Origin: Mucilaginibacter sp. OK283
GTDB lineage: Bacteria > Bacteroidota > Bacteroidia > Sphingobacteriales > Sphingobacteriaceae
Reading direction: 5' to 3'
Assembly (NCBI RefSeq): GCF_900110415.1
Contig: NZ_FODR01000002.1
Span: forward strand, 620,001 to 684,000
DNA: 64,000 nucleotides
Under the pieces are notes generated by a model. It did not search any database. It saw nothing but the letters and a program-made list of their open reading frames with translations, and was not told where the DNA came from. A program made the translations under genes and the position numbers. Position 1 is the first letter of the stretch, and the number at the start of each line of letters is the position of its first letter. Positions 9,961 through 18,149 of this stretch are shown here, in pieces.

Positions 9961-10752
9961 ATGTCAAAAATAATTTACAAGTCTGCCGAGGAAATAGAGT
10001 TGATCCGGGAAAGCGCGCTGCTGGTGTCCAGAACACATGCAGAGGTTGCTAAAGTAATAGGCCCGGGTGTTACTACTATCGAACTCGACAGACTTGCTGA
10101 AACCTTTATACGTGATAACGGCGGTATCCCCGCTTTTTTAAACTACGGCGGGTTTCCCTACTCCCTCTGCATATCATTAAATGACCAGGTAGTTCATGGT
10201 TTCCCCGGAAAACATGTACTGGTAGAAGGTGATTTAGTTTCTGTTGATTGCGGTGCTATATTAAACGGTTTTGTAGGCGACTCGGCTTATACTTTTGCTA
10301 TTGGCGAAGTAAGCGACACAGTAAAAAAACTCATGCGGGTAACCCGTGAGTGTTTGGACCTTGGGGTTGCTAAAGCTGTTGCAGGCATGCGGATAGGTGA
10401 TATAGGCTACGCGATACAGGAACACGCCGAGAAAAATGGCTTTGGAGTTGTTAAAGAGCTGGTAGGGCATGGTGTGGGGGTTAAACTTCACGAAAAGCCC
10501 GAAGTGCCTAATTACGGTAAACGTGGATCGGGTATTAAGCTTGAAGAGGGGATGGTGATTGCCATTGAACCGATGATAAACGCCGGCCGCGCCGGTGTTA
10601 AGTTTTGGGATGATGGATGGACTGTATCAACTGTAGATAAGAAAGCATCTGCTCATTATGAGCATACTGTTGCTATAGGTAAAGGAAAACCTGACATTTT
10701 ATCAACGTTTGAGTATGTTGATAATGTTTTAAAAGAAAAGAATAATAATTAA
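9961..10752 (+). CDS. map: Type I methionine aminopeptidase
   Basis: The 263-residue product removes N-terminal Met from nascent proteins. The pita-bread fold motifs are visible: SVDCGAILNGFVGDSAY with the two metal-binding Asp residues, GHGVGVKLHEKPEVPNYG with a metal-binding His, AIEPMINAG with Glu, and YEHTVAI with the last Glu. It lacks an SH3-like N-terminal extension, which marks it as the short type Ia. It follows secY by six bases. Confidence 0.97.
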   Translation: MSKIIYKSAEEIELIRESALLVSRTHAEVAKVIGPGVTTIELDRLAETFIRDNGGIPAFLNYGGFPYSLCISLNDQVVHGFPGKHVLVEGDLVSVDCGAILNGFVGDSAYTFAIGEVSDTVKKLMRVTRECLDLGVAKAVAGMRIGDIGYAIQEHAEKNGFGVVKELVGHGVGVKLHEKPEVPNYGKRGSGIKLEEGMVIAIEPMINAGRAGVKFWDDGWTVSTVDKKASAHYEHTVAIGKGKPDILSTFEYVDNVLKEKNNN

Positions 10753-10763
10753 ATAATTTTTAT

Positions 10764-10771
10764 TAATTTTG
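10764..10771 (+). promoter_or_regulatory. Putative internal promoter -7 element before infA
   Basis: TAATTTTG matches the Bacteroidota -7 consensus TAnnTTTG exactly and lies about 45 nt upstream of infA, in the gap after map. No clear TTTG -33 element is seen at the usual spacing. It could give infA, rpmJ and the alpha-operon genes their own transcript start. Confidence 0.4.
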
Positions 10772-10815
10772 CATCCCGGTTTTAGGGCGGATAATTAAGT
10801 AAAAATCAACAAAAT

Positions 10816-11034
10816 ATGGCTAAACAATCTTCGATCGAACAGGACGGTACAATTAGAGAGGCATTGTCAAATGCAATGTTCAGGGTTGAGCTGGAGAACG
10901 GTCATGAGATTATAGCCCATATTTCGGGCAAGATGCGTATGCACTATATCAAAATTTTACCTGGCGACAGAGTGAAGTTAGAAATGAGTCCGTACGATTT
11001 GAGTAAGGGTAGAATAACCTATAGATATAAATAA
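10816..11034 (+). CDS. infA: Translation initiation factor IF-1
   Basis: The 72-residue S1/OB-fold protein has the IF-1 landmarks [36 protein letters not shown] and [18 protein letters not shown]-1 occupies the 30S A site during initiation. Length and order (map-infA-rpmJ) are canonical. A promoter-like TAATTTTG lies upstream. Confidence 0.98.
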   Translation: MAKQSSIEQDGTIREALSNAMFRVELENGHEIIAHISGKMRMHYIKILPGDRVKLEMSPYDLSKGRITYRYK

Positions 11035-11041
11035 AAAAGAG

Positions 11042-11158
11042 ATGAAAGTTAGAGCATCCATTAAAAAACGCAGCGCAGATTGTAAGATCATTCGCCGTAA
11101 CGGGAAACTTTACGTTATTAACAAGAAGAATCCTAAGTACAAACAACGCCAGGGCTAA
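11042..11158 (+). CDS. rpmJ: 50S ribosomal protein L36, zinc-free form
   Basis: This 38-residue gene starts [19 protein letters not shown] and ends with the diagnostic KYKQRQG. The zinc-binding form of L36 has three Cys and one His. Here only Cys14 remains, with Ser and Asn at the other Cys positions, so it is the C-minus paralogue type that does not bind zinc. It follows infA by seven bases. Confidence 0.97.
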   Translation: MKVRASIKKRSADCKIIRRNGKLYVINKKNPKYKQRQG

Positions 11159-11171
11159 GAACAATTAATTT

Positions 11172-11245
11172 TGAATTAGTGAATTAGTGAGTTATTGAAT
11201 TAAAAATCATCTCGCACAATCACTAAATCACTAAATCACTAAATA
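11172..11245. repeat. Iterated GAATTAGTGA / TCACTAAAT palindrome
   Basis: GAATTAGT is repeated at 11172-11200 and TCACTAAA is repeated three times at about 11220-11244, so the two halves are partly complementary across a short spacer. The element fills the rpmJ-rpsM gap and ends just before the rpsM start. Confidence 0.7.
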
Positions 11246-11251
11246 AAGAAT

Positions 11252-11629
11252 ATGGCAAGGATATCAGGTATTGATTTACCAAAGAATAAAAGAGGAGAAA
11301 TCGGACTTACTTACATTTTCGGTATAGGCCGCTCAACAGCTCAAAAGATTTTGACTGAGGCAGGTATCGATTTTAATACAAAAGTACAGGACTGGACCGA
11401 TGAGCAGTTAGCCTCAATCCGTGGAATCATCAACGATCAGATTAAAGTGGAAGGTTCACTTCGTTCGGAAGTGCAATTGAACATTAAACGTTTGATGGAC
11501 ATTGGTTGCTACCGTGGTACACGTCACCGTAAAGGTTTACCATTACGTGGTCAGCGTACTAAAAACAACTCACGTACCCGTAAAGGAAAACGTAAAACAG
11601 TTGCTAATAAAAAGAAAGCTACTAAGTAG
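11252..11629 (+). CDS. rpsM: 30S ribosomal protein S13
   Basis: The 125-residue product begins [19 protein letters not shown] and carries the signature [19 protein letters not shown] followed by a basic tail that reaches the P-site tRNA. S13 forms intersubunit bridges with L5 and 23S rRNA. Canonical first gene of the alpha operon block; the 93-nt gap upstream holds a repeat palindrome. Confidence 0.98.
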   Translation: MARISGIDLPKNKRGEIGLTYIFGIGRSTAQKILTEAGIDFNTKVQDWTDEQLASIRGIINDQIKVEGSLRSEVQLNIKRLMDIGCYRGTRHRKGLPLRGQRTKNNSRTRKGKRKTVANKKKATK

Positions 11630-11711
11630 TAAATAACGATTGGTTAGCAGCGGGTAGTTATATACTTTAAGCTTACCAGGAATAAAAATTATAATCACGA
11701 TTAGTGGGTCA

Positions 11712-11728
11712 GGGTTATTCTATAACCC
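11712..11728. other. Short perfect hairpin before rpsK
   Basis: GGGTTAT - TCT - ATAACCC forms a perfect seven-pair stem with a three-base loop in the 128-nt gap between rpsM and rpsK. There is no T-tract, so it is not a typical terminator. It may be an mRNA processing or regulatory hairpin, which is inference only. Confidence 0.45.
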
Positions 11729-11757
11729 AGTAATTCATTAATTCAATAATTAAAAAA

Positions 11758-12147
11758 ATGGCTAAAAGTAAAAAAGTTACCAAAAAGCGCATTGTGATTG
11801 TTGAGCCTGTTGGCGAAGCACACATCAATGCTACTTTTAACAACATCATCATTACCCTTACCAACAAAACCGGACAGGCTATTTCATGGTCATCTGCAGG
11901 TAAAATGGGTTTCAAAGGTTCAAAAAAGAACACTCCTTATGCTGCCGGTCAAGCTGCTGCCGATTGCGGTAAAGTTGCTTATGACTTTGGTTTGCGTAAA
12001 GTAGAGGTGTTTGTAAAAGGCCCTGGTGCTGGTCGTGAGTCGGCTATCCGTACTTTGCAAACTGCAGGTATCGAAGTTACCACTATCAAAGATATTACAC
12101 CGCTTCCACACAATGGTTGCCGTCCGTCTAAAAGAAGAAGAGTTTAA
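11758..12147 (+). CDS. rpsK: 30S ribosomal protein S11
   Basis: The 129-residue product has the S11 motifs [36 protein letters not shown] and the C-terminal [17 protein letters not shown]11 lies on the 30S platform and contacts mRNA at the E site. Length and gene order are canonical. Confidence 0.98.
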   Translation: MAKSKKVTKKRIVIVEPVGEAHINATFNNIIITLTNKTGQAISWSSAGKMGFKGSKKNTPYAAGQAAADCGKVAYDFGLRKVEVFVKGPGAGRESAIRTLQTAGIEVTTIKDITPLPHNGCRPSKRRRV

Positions 12148-12156
12148 TTAACAGAT

Positions 12157-12201
12157 TTTAAAGCTAAGATTCTACAGCTACAGGCTGTAAGATACTTTAA
12201 A
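12157..12201. other. Hairpin between rpsK and rpsD
   Basis: An inner stem TACAGC-TACAG-GCTGTA (12173-12189) is enclosed by TTTTAAAG and CTTTAAAA, giving an imperfect hairpin of about 45 nt in the leader of rpsD. S4 is the alpha-operon autoregulator in enterobacteria, so a structured leader here could be relevant, but no homology to that pseudoknot can be shown. Confidence 0.4.
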
Positions 12202-12211
12202 AATACACAAA

Positions 12212-12820
12212 ATGGCCAGATATACAGGACCTAAGTCCAAAATTGCACGTCGTTTCCGTGAGCCGATCTTCGGTCCGGATAAAGCGTTAGAACGTAAAAA
12301 CTATCCACCGGGAATGCATGGCGCTTCAAAACGTCGTGGAAAACAATCTGAGTATTCAACTCAGTTAATGGAGAAACAAAAAGTTAAATACACTTATGGT
12401 GTATTAGAGCGTCAGTTCGAAAACTTGTTTCACCGCGCTTCGGCTAAAGAAGGTATCACAGGTGAAAACTTGCTGAAATTCTTAGAAGCCCGTTTAGATA
12501 ACGCTGTTTATCGTTTAGGTATATCACCTACACGTTCAGGCGCCCGTCAGTTGGTTAACCACAAACACATTAATGTAAACGGTGCTGTTGTAAACATCGC
12601 ATCATATGCATTAAAAGCTGGTGACGTTATCTCTGTACGTGAAAAATCTAAATCATTAGAAGCTATTACTACATCAGTAGCAGGCAGAAGAATCAACAAA
12701 TACAGCTGGTTGGAGTGGGATGCAAATACCTTAACAGGTAAATTCCTTAACTATCCTAACCGCGATGAAATTCCTGAAAATATTAAGGAGAACCTAATCG
12801 TCGAGTTGTATTCAAAATAA
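12212..12820 (+). CDS. rpsD: 30S ribosomal protein S4
   Basis: The 202-residue product starts [20 protein letters not shown]. The S4 RNA-binding domain is visible as [20 protein letters not shown] and [17 protein letters not shown] at about residues 95-130. S4 is a primary 16S binder and helps form the mRNA entry pore. The N-terminal zinc-binding Cys cluster found in some S4 proteins is absent. Confidence 0.98.
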   Translation: MARYTGPKSKIARRFREPIFGPDKALERKNYPPGMHGASKRRGKQSEYSTQLMEKQKVKYTYGVLERQFENLFHRASAKEGITGENLLKFLEARLDNAVYRLGISPTRSGARQLVNHKHINVNGAVVNIASYALKAGDVISVREKSKSLEAITTSVAGRRINKYSWLEWDANTLTGKFLNYPNRDEIPENIKENLIVELYSK

Positions 12821-12915
12821 TAAAAATAATTATCCAGGGGATGGTTGGCATATTCTGTCAATCATTTTCGTGGTTAAAATCATTTCAATTAGTAAACAAT
12901 AAATAAAGGATATAA

Positions 12916-13908
12916 ATGGCAATTTTAGCATTTCAAAAACCAGACAAGGTTATCATGCAAAAAGCAAATGATTTTGATGGTACGTTTGAATTTCGTCCGT
13001 TAGAACCAGGTTTTGGTGTAACCATTGGTAATGCTCTGCGTCGTATCTTACTTTCATCACTCGAAGGTTATGCAATTACTTCAGTACGTTTTTCGGGAGT
13101 AACGCATGAGTTTTCAACCATCAAAGGTGTTGTTGAAGACGTAACCGAGATCATCTTGAACCTTAAACAGGTTCGTTTTAAAAAGACTGGTGAATCTGGC
13201 GACAGCGAGAAAATATTTGTTATTATAAATGGCCAGGATGCTTTTAAAGCCGGAGACATTACTAAATTCTCCAACAACTTTACAGTATTAAATCCTGATC
13301 TGGTTTTATGTAACATGGACTCATCAGTAACGCTTGAAATTGAGCTTACTGTTGGTAAAGGCCGTGGTTACGTGCCGAGTGAAGAAAACAAAAACCCTGA
13401 TGCAAATGTTGGCGTTATCGCTATCGACTCTATCTATACGCCGATAAAGAACGTTAAATATACCATCGAAAACTATCGTGTTGAGCAAAAAACCGACTAT
13501 GAAAAATTAGTATTGGATATTGCTACTGATGGTTCTGTTCATCCTGAAGATGCTTTGAAGGAAGCTGCAAAGATCCTTATCCAGCACTTTATGTTGTTCA
13601 GCGATGAAAACATGATGTTAGAAGCGCAGGCTAAAGAAGAAACTAAAGAAGTTGACGAGGAAATTTTGCACATGCGCAAGATTCTTAAAACTGAATTGGT
13701 TGATCTTGACCTTTCTGTACGTGCATTAAATTGCCTTAAAGCTGCAGATATCCGCAGCCTGGCTGATTTAGTATCGTACGATGTTGCTGATATGTTAAAG
13801 TTCAGGAACTTTGGTAAAAAATCACTGACTGAAATCCAGGACCTGGTTAAATCAAAAGGTTTATCTTTTGGTATGAACCTGTCTAAATTTAAGTTAGACG
13901 AAGAATAA
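12916..13908 (+). CDS. rpoA: DNA-directed RNA polymerase alpha subunit
   Basis: The 330-residue product has an N-terminal dimerisation domain with [16 protein letters not shown] (about residues 35-50). A linker rich in Glu and Lys follows near residue 240. The C-terminal domain contains [18 protein letters not shown] and [13 protein letters not shown] helix-hairpin-helix segments that bind UP elements and activators. Length is normal. It sits between rpsD and rplQ as in most bacteria. Confidence 0.98.
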   Translation: MAILAFQKPDKVIMQKANDFDGTFEFRPLEPGFGVTIGNALRRILLSSLEGYAITSVRFSGVTHEFSTIKGVVEDVTEIILNLKQVRFKKTGESGDSEKIFVIINGQDAFKAGDITKFSNNFTVLNPDLVLCNMDSSVTLEIELTVGKGRGYVPSEENKNPDANVGVIAIDSIYTPIKNVKYTIENYRVEQKTDYEKLVLDIATDGSVHPEDALKEAAKILIQHFMLFSDENMMLEAQAKEETKEVDEEILHMRKILKTELVDLDLSVRALNCLKAADIRSLADLVSYDVADMLKFRNFGKKSLTEIQDLVKSKGLSFGMNLSKFKLDEE

Positions 13909-13918
13909 GTCGTTAAAT

Positions 13919-14030
13919 CTTGAGTTCTGAGTGTTGAGTTTATCTCTGTCACTCGGGACTCAAGTCATTTATAGGGTAGTTGGTTTTTTAGGGTTTTAAA
14001 CTCACTACTCATCACTTAAAACTCAATACT
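13919..14030. repeat. Iterated GAGTTCTGAGT / ACTCAACTC palindrome
   Basis: The left part (13919-13941) reads TTGAGTTCTGAGTGTTGAGT. The right part (about 13998-14030) carries complementary words AAACTCACTACTCATCACTT and AAAACTCAATACT. A middle block CGGGACTCAAGTC lies between. It fills most of the rpoA-rplQ gap and begins shortly after the rpoA stop. Confidence 0.65.
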
Positions 14031-14104
14031 ATTAAATAGCGAAGGCATAATTCCGAAGGCTTGAGTAAATCGCCGGACGGTATGCACGTGAAATAATTAA
14101 AACA

Positions 14105-14650
14105 ATGAGACACGGAAACAAAAACAATCACTTAGGCCGTACTACCAGCCATCGCAAGGCGATGCTGTCAAACATGGCAACTTCGCTTATCCTACACAAG
14201 CGTATTACTACAACATTAGCTAAAGCAAAAGTTTTGCGCGGTTATATCGAACCACTTTTAACTAAATCAAAAAGCGATACTACTCACTCTCGTCGTACAG
14301 TGTTTAGCTACCTGCAAGATAAAGATGCTACAACTATCCTTTTCCGCGAGATTGCTGAGAAGATTGCTAACCGCCCAGGTGGTTACACCCGTATCATCAA
14401 GTTAGAAAACCGTTTAGGTGACAACGCCGAAATGGCAATCATCGAGTTAGTAGATTATAACACTGTTTACGGTGTTGATACTGCCGCAACTGCTAAAAAA
14501 TCAACACGTCGTCGTGGTGGTTCAGCAAAAGCTAAAACAGCAGCACCAGTTGCAGCTGAAGAAGCAGTAGTTGTTGAAGAAGCTAAAGAAGCACCAGTTG
14601 CTGAAGCTCCTGCAGCCGACGCTCCGGAAACTGAAGAAAAAGGAGAATAA
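14105..14650 (+). CDS. rplQ: 50S ribosomal protein L17 with an acidic Ala/Glu tail
   Basis: Residues 1 to about 120 form a standard L17 ([40 protein letters not shown]). The remaining 60 or so residues are low complexity: a short basic patch [14 protein letters not shown], then an Ala/Glu/Val/Pro-rich acidic tail ending ETEEKGE. E. coli L17 is only 127 residues. L17 surrounds the tunnel exit region. This is the last gene of the ribosomal superoperon and is followed by a strong terminator. Confidence 0.96.
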   Translation: MRHGNKNNHLGRTTSHRKAMLSNMATSLILHKRITTTLAKAKVLRGYIEPLLTKSKSDTTHSRRTVFSYLQDKDATTILFREIAEKIANRPGGYTRIIKLENRLGDNAEMAIIELVDYNTVYGVDTAATAKKSTRRRGGSAKAKTAAPVAAEEAVVVEEAKEAPVAEAPAADAPETEEKGE

Positions 14651-14670
14651 TTATTCTTTTTTTTAGATAT

Positions 14671-14707
14671 AAAAACGCCCTGTTCATTTGAGCAGGGCGT
14701 TTTTTTT
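14671..14707 (+). terminator. Rho-independent terminator of the ribosomal operon
   Basis: AACGCCCTG - loop - CAGGGCGTT forms a perfect nine-pair stem followed by a run of T. It lies about 20 nt after the rplQ stop and faces the minus-strand acetyltransferase gene, so it may serve both directions. Confidence 0.9.
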
Positions 14708-14739
14708 GACATGATAATTGGAATGCGTGGATGACGGAT

Positions 14740-15276
14740 TTATAAACCAGATGGTGGTTTGGTGAGTTTGTATGTCAGCAATCCTTCTATCTCCTCCATC
14801 TGCTCAAAGCCAAACTTGTCCATTAGCCTGCGCGATGGCAGGTTATCGGCATAAGTATGCACAATAATGGCTTTTACAAACGGATGCGTAAATGCCCATT
14901 TAATCATCGCCTGTATGGCCTCTGTAGCGAAGCCCTTGTTGTGCTGGTTGGCATCAATCATGTAGCCTATTTCTGCTTCGCCGTTTTCGTTTGGATAGCC
15001 CGCAAAGCCCATGCCACCGACGGATGTGTTTGTGCTTTTAAGCACCAGTTCCCAATCGGTATACCATAGGTATTTGTCGGGATAGGCGAGGGTATTGGGC
15101 AGCCAGAAGTTGTCCAATGCATCAATGATTTCGGCATAATAAAATGGATCAACGAGCATAAAGGAAGGTGTCAGTCCCATGGAAATTTCCATCAGCGTGC
15201 GGTCCTGGCGTAGCAATAAAAGTTGCTGATGTGTTAACGGTATCAGTGTTAACCGTTCAGATTCTAAATAAAACAT
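14740..15276 (-). CDS. GNAT family N-acetyltransferase
   Basis: The 178-residue product has the RimJ/RimL-type acetyltransferase pattern. It starts MFYLESERLTLIPLTHQQL, has a central VGGMGFAGYPNENGEAEIGY strand region (shown in part as GEAEIGYMIDANQHNKGFAT) and the acetyl-CoA-binding motif NKGFATEAIQAM near residue 112, and ends with RLMDKFGFEQM. The substrate cannot be told. It is a single gene convergent with the ribosomal operon. Confidence 0.85.
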   Translation of the reverse strand: MFYLESERLTLIPLTHQQLLLLRQDRTLMEISMGLTPSFMLVDPFYYAEIIDALDNFWLPNTLAYPDKYLWYTDWELVLKSTNTSVGGMGFAGYPNENGEAEIGYMIDANQHNKGFATEAIQAMIKWAFTHPFVKAIIVHTYADNLPSRRLMDKFGFEQMEEIEGLLTYKLTKPPSGL

Positions 15277-15484
15277 TTGATTTGTTTAGGAATTAAATAA
15301 CAATAGCAAACCGGTTCTCTTTTTTAAAGTGAAGGTTAAGCTTTGCGGGCAAAGCTTTTGTTATACAATTCCAGGCGTAGTGATTGGCCCGATTTGGTTA
15401 TTAAGTAACAGAGGCGCTTTGTTTGTTAGGATAAATATGAGGATTTAGTTTTAAAATAACTAATGCTGTAATTTAATATAATTT

Positions 15485-15567
15485 GCGTTAGGGGGAGTAG
15501 CGGATACCGGCCCCGAGCCTAAGGCCGTGTGTGCGTATGAGCGGATGACCCGGCCGTAGGCAACGCC
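15485..15567. repeat. 83-bp structured element, copy 1
   Basis: This block and 32179-32260 share the conserved segments GCGGATACCGGCC, CTAAGGCC, GTATGAGC and CCCGGCCGTAGGCAA in the same order. The ends pair: GCGTT at the start with AACGC at the end here, GCATT with AATGC in copy 2. The compensatory change supports a folded structure. It could be an RNA or a REP-like mobile repeat; orientation of transcription is unknown. Confidence 0.7.
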
Positions 15568-15912
15568 ATTGTTAGTTGATTAGGTAGAACAGCGAGCAGT
15601 TGGTTAGGTTATGCTTTATTTAAAATTTTAGATATCCGCCGGTTCCGTTTTGGTTGTTTTACCCAATTTTAAATCACTTTCACTTTTTTGCATCTTAGCA
15701 ATAAATTAAATCCGGTACTGTAGGGTTGTTTTTATTTTGTTCTTTTTGCTTGAACTTTACAGGCAGGTTTTTCATAACACTAATCTAAGATTTAATCAAA
15801 CCTTTTGCTTTTTTCCTTTCTCCTTTCACCTCCAACGAAGCGATTTCTGCCAACCTGTCACCACAGTTTATGACTTTTCTGACGCAATAATTGTCATCCT
15901 GACCATATGCCC

Positions 15913-15941
15913 TGCCAAACGGGTTTGGCACAAACGTTGAT
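15913..15941 (+). promoter_or_regulatory. Palindrome and sigma-54-like sequence before dnaK
   Basis: TGCCAAAC-GG-GTTTGGCA is a perfect inverted repeat (15913-15930) of operator size. Its right half overlaps TTGGCACAAACGTTGAT (15925-15941), which fits the sigma-54 consensus TGGCAC-N5-TTGC except that the -12 GC is GA. The predicted start would be about 35 nt before the dnaK ATG. It may be an operator, a weak sigma-54 promoter, or neither. Confidence 0.35.
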
Positions 15942-15986
15942 AAATGGCTGTTGTAGTAATTTAATAAAATCAGAAAAAACAATCAT

Positions 15987-17888
15987 ATGTCTAAAATAAT
16001 TGGAATCGACTTAGGAACAACAAACTCCTGCGTGTCTGTAATGGAAGGTAACGAACCTGTAGTTATAGCAAATAGCGAGGGAAAACGTACTACGCCATCC
16101 GTTGTAGCTTTTATTGATAACGGCGAGCGTAAAGTTGGTGATCCGGCTAAACGTCAGGCAATCACTAACCCTACAAAAACCATTTCGTCTATCAAACGCT
16201 TTATGGGTAACCAGTTTAACGAAGTTACCAGCGAGGCCGCACGCGTACCTTATAAGGTAGTTAAAGGAGATAACAACACCCCACGTGTTGAAATTGGCGA
16301 CCGTAAATACACTCCACAAGAGATTTCGGCCATGATCCTTCAGAAAATGAAGAAAACTGCCGAAGACTTTTTAGGAACTGAAGTTACTGAAGCTGTTATT
16401 ACAGTACCTGCGTACTTTAACGATGCACAACGCCAGGCAACTAAAGAAGCCGGTGAAATTGCTGGTTTAAAAGTTCGCCGTATTATTAACGAACCTACTG
16501 CTGCTGCCTTGGCTTATGGCTTTGATAAAGCACACAAGGATATGAAAATTGCGGTATTTGACTGCGGTGGTGGTACGCATGACGTATCAATCCTTGAATT
16601 AGGTGATGGTGTATTTGAAGTAAAATCAACCGATGGTGATACGCACTTAGGTGGTGACGACTTTGACCAGGTAATTATTGACTGGTTAGCTGACGAATTT
16701 AAAAGCGACGAAGGTATTGATCTGCGTAAAGATCCGATGGCTTTGCAACGTTTAAAAGAATCGGCCGAAAAAGCTAAAATTGAGTTGTCAAGTTCTGCAC
16801 AAACAGAAATTAACCTGCCATACATTACAGCTGCCGATGGTATGCCTAAACACCTGGTTAAAACTTTAACCCGTGCTAAATTTGAGCAACTGGCAGATAG
16901 CCTGATTAAACGTACTATTGAGCCTTGCAAAACAGCATTGAAAAATGCAGGTTACAGCACATCAGATATCGACGAAGTTATCCTGGTAGGTGGTTCAACC
17001 CGTATCCCTGCTATTCAGGAAGCTGTTCAGAAATTCTTTGGCAAAACTCCATCAAAAGGTGTTAACCCAGATGAGGTTGTAGCTATCGGTGCTGCTATTC
17101 AAGGTGGTGTATTGACAGGCGAAGTTAAGGATGTGTTGTTGTTAGATGTTACCCCGCTTTCATTAGGTATCGAAACTATGGGTGGTGTAATGACCAAATT
17201 AATTGAGTCGAACACAACTATCCCTACTAAAAAATCTGAAACTTTCTCAACTGCCAGCGATAGCCAGCCATCTGTTGAGATCCACATATTACAGGGTGAG
17301 CGCCCAATGGCTGCAGGTAACCGTACTATAGGCCGGTTCCACCTGGATGGTATTCCACCAGCACCTCGGGGCGTGCCTCAAATCGAAGTAACATTTGATA
17401 TTGATGCCAACGGTATATTGCACGTATCTGCTAAAGATAAAGCAACCGGTAAAGAGCAAAAAATCCGTATCGAAGCCTCTTCGGGTTTAACTGATGCCGA
17501 GATTAAAAAGATGAAGGATGAAGCTGAAGCTAATGCTGATGCCGACAAAAAAGCACGTGAAGAAGTTGAAAAACTTAACGGTGCCGATGCCTTGATCTTC
17601 TCGACAGAAAAACAACTGAAAGAGTACGGTGATAAAATTGGCGCTGATAAAAAAGCTCCTATCGAAGCCGGTTTAGCTAAGTTAAAAGAAGCTTACGCTG
17701 CTAAAAACTTTGATGCGATTGAAGCCGCTCAAACTGAACTGAACGCTGCATGGGCAACCGCATCTGAAGAGATGTACAAAGGTGCTGCCGATGGTGGTCA
17801 GCCTCAGCCAGAAGCTAACGCAGGCGCACAAGATCATGGCGACACCGTAACTGATGTTGACTTTGAAGAAGTAAAAGACGAGAAATAA
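15987..17888 (+). CDS. dnaK: Molecular chaperone DnaK (Hsp70)
   Basis: The 633-residue product has the Hsp70 layout. The ATPase domain starts [20 protein letters not shown] and contains [14 protein letters not shown] and [14 protein letters not shown]. The linker [15 protein letters not shown] follows near residue 385, then the substrate-binding domain and a C-terminal lid ending in [11 protein letters not shown]. The phosphate-2 motif, usually DLGGGTFDVS, reads [10 protein letters not shown] here at residues 192-201; the Thr and the two Asp are kept. It stands alone, without grpE or dnaJ beside it, and has its own terminator. Confidence 0.97.
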   Translation: MSKIIGIDLGTTNSCVSVMEGNEPVVIANSEGKRTTPSVVAFIDNGERKVGDPAKRQAITNPTKTISSIKRFMGNQFNEVTSEAARVPYKVVKGDNNTPRVEIGDRKYTPQEISAMILQKMKKTAEDFLGTEVTEAVITVPAYFNDAQRQATKEAGEIAGLKVRRIINEPTAAALAYGFDKAHKDMKIAVFDCGGGTHDVSILELGDGVFEVKSTDGDTHLGGDDFDQVIIDWLADEFKSDEGIDLRKDPMALQRLKESAEKAKIELSSSAQTEINLPYITAADGMPKHLVKTLTRAKFEQLADSLIKRTIEPCKTALKNAGYSTSDIDEVILVGGSTRIPAIQEAVQKFFGKTPSKGVNPDEVVAIGAAIQGGVLTGEVKDVLLLDVTPLSLGIETMGGVMTKLIESNTTIPTKKSETFSTASDSQPSVEIHILQGERPMAAGNRTIGRFHLDGIPPAPRGVPQIEVTFDIDANGILHVSAKDKATGKEQKIRIEASSGLTDAEIKKMKDEAEANADADKKAREEVEKLNGADALIFSTEKQLKEYGDKIGADKKAPIEAGLAKLKEAYAAKNFDAIEAAQTELNAAWATASEEMYKGAADGGQPQPEANAGAQDHGDTVTDVDFEEVKDEK

Positions 17889-17916
17889 TATTAAATTTCG
17901 TTAAATACATACAAGG

Positions 17917-17948
17917 GCCCGGTTGAAGAAATTCAGCCGGGCTTTTTT
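17917..17948 (+). terminator. Terminator of dnaK
   Basis: GCCCGGTTGA - loop - TCAGCCGGGC forms a GC-rich stem followed by TTTTTT, about 30 nt after the dnaK stop. A strong intrinsic terminator. Confidence 0.88.
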
Positions 17949-18011
17949 GGGCGATAATTTTTGCCCTTTCATAGCATGACGAGAGGTGCATCATTTAATC
18001 CTGTATCCTCC

Positions 18012-18100
18012 TGTCATTCTGAGGTACGAAGAATCTATTTTACGCCATGCACGGCCGATAGGAAAGTTCGCGAATAGATTCTTCGTACCTCAGAATGACA
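18012..18100. repeat. 28-nt perfect inverted repeat (GTCATTCTGAGG type)
   Basis: TGTCATTCTGAGGTACGAAG continues to position 18039, and its exact reverse complement lies at 18073-18100, with a 33-nt spacer. The arm resembles the GTCATTCTGAG...GAATCTATT repeats that are common between genes in Bacteroidota genomes. It lies between dnaK and the next gene. No transposase is nearby. Confidence 0.85.
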
Positions 18101-18149
18101 AGAGTATTTTTCTTATTTTTACTCCATAACAAAAGGCAAATAAATTTCA

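Larger units (their letters stand above)
15277..15986. other. 710-nt non-coding region upstream of dnaK
   Basis: No convincing gene is present; short open frames near 15737-15982 on both strands have poor composition and no start context. The region holds a hairpin AAGCTTTG-CGGG-CAAAGCTT at 15338-15357, the 83-bp structured element at 15485-15567 and a palindrome at 15913-15930 close to dnaK. No repeat of the TAnnTTTG promoter type was found near dnaK. Confidence 0.6.

Noticed and set aside
1..14650. Possible S10/S8/S4-type autoregulatory leader structures in the ribosomal operon
   Set aside because: Hairpins exist in several gaps, but none can be matched to known binding sites from one sequence, so they are listed only as hairpins or repeats.
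15737..15982. Overlapping short open frames on both strands before dnaK
   Set aside because: Phe/Cys-rich or unstructured translations without family features; the region is better explained as non-coding.
18012..18100. 28-nt inverted repeat considered as a terminator of dnaK
   Set aside because: A strong intrinsic terminator lies just upstream and this element lacks a T-tract; it fits an intergenic repeat better.
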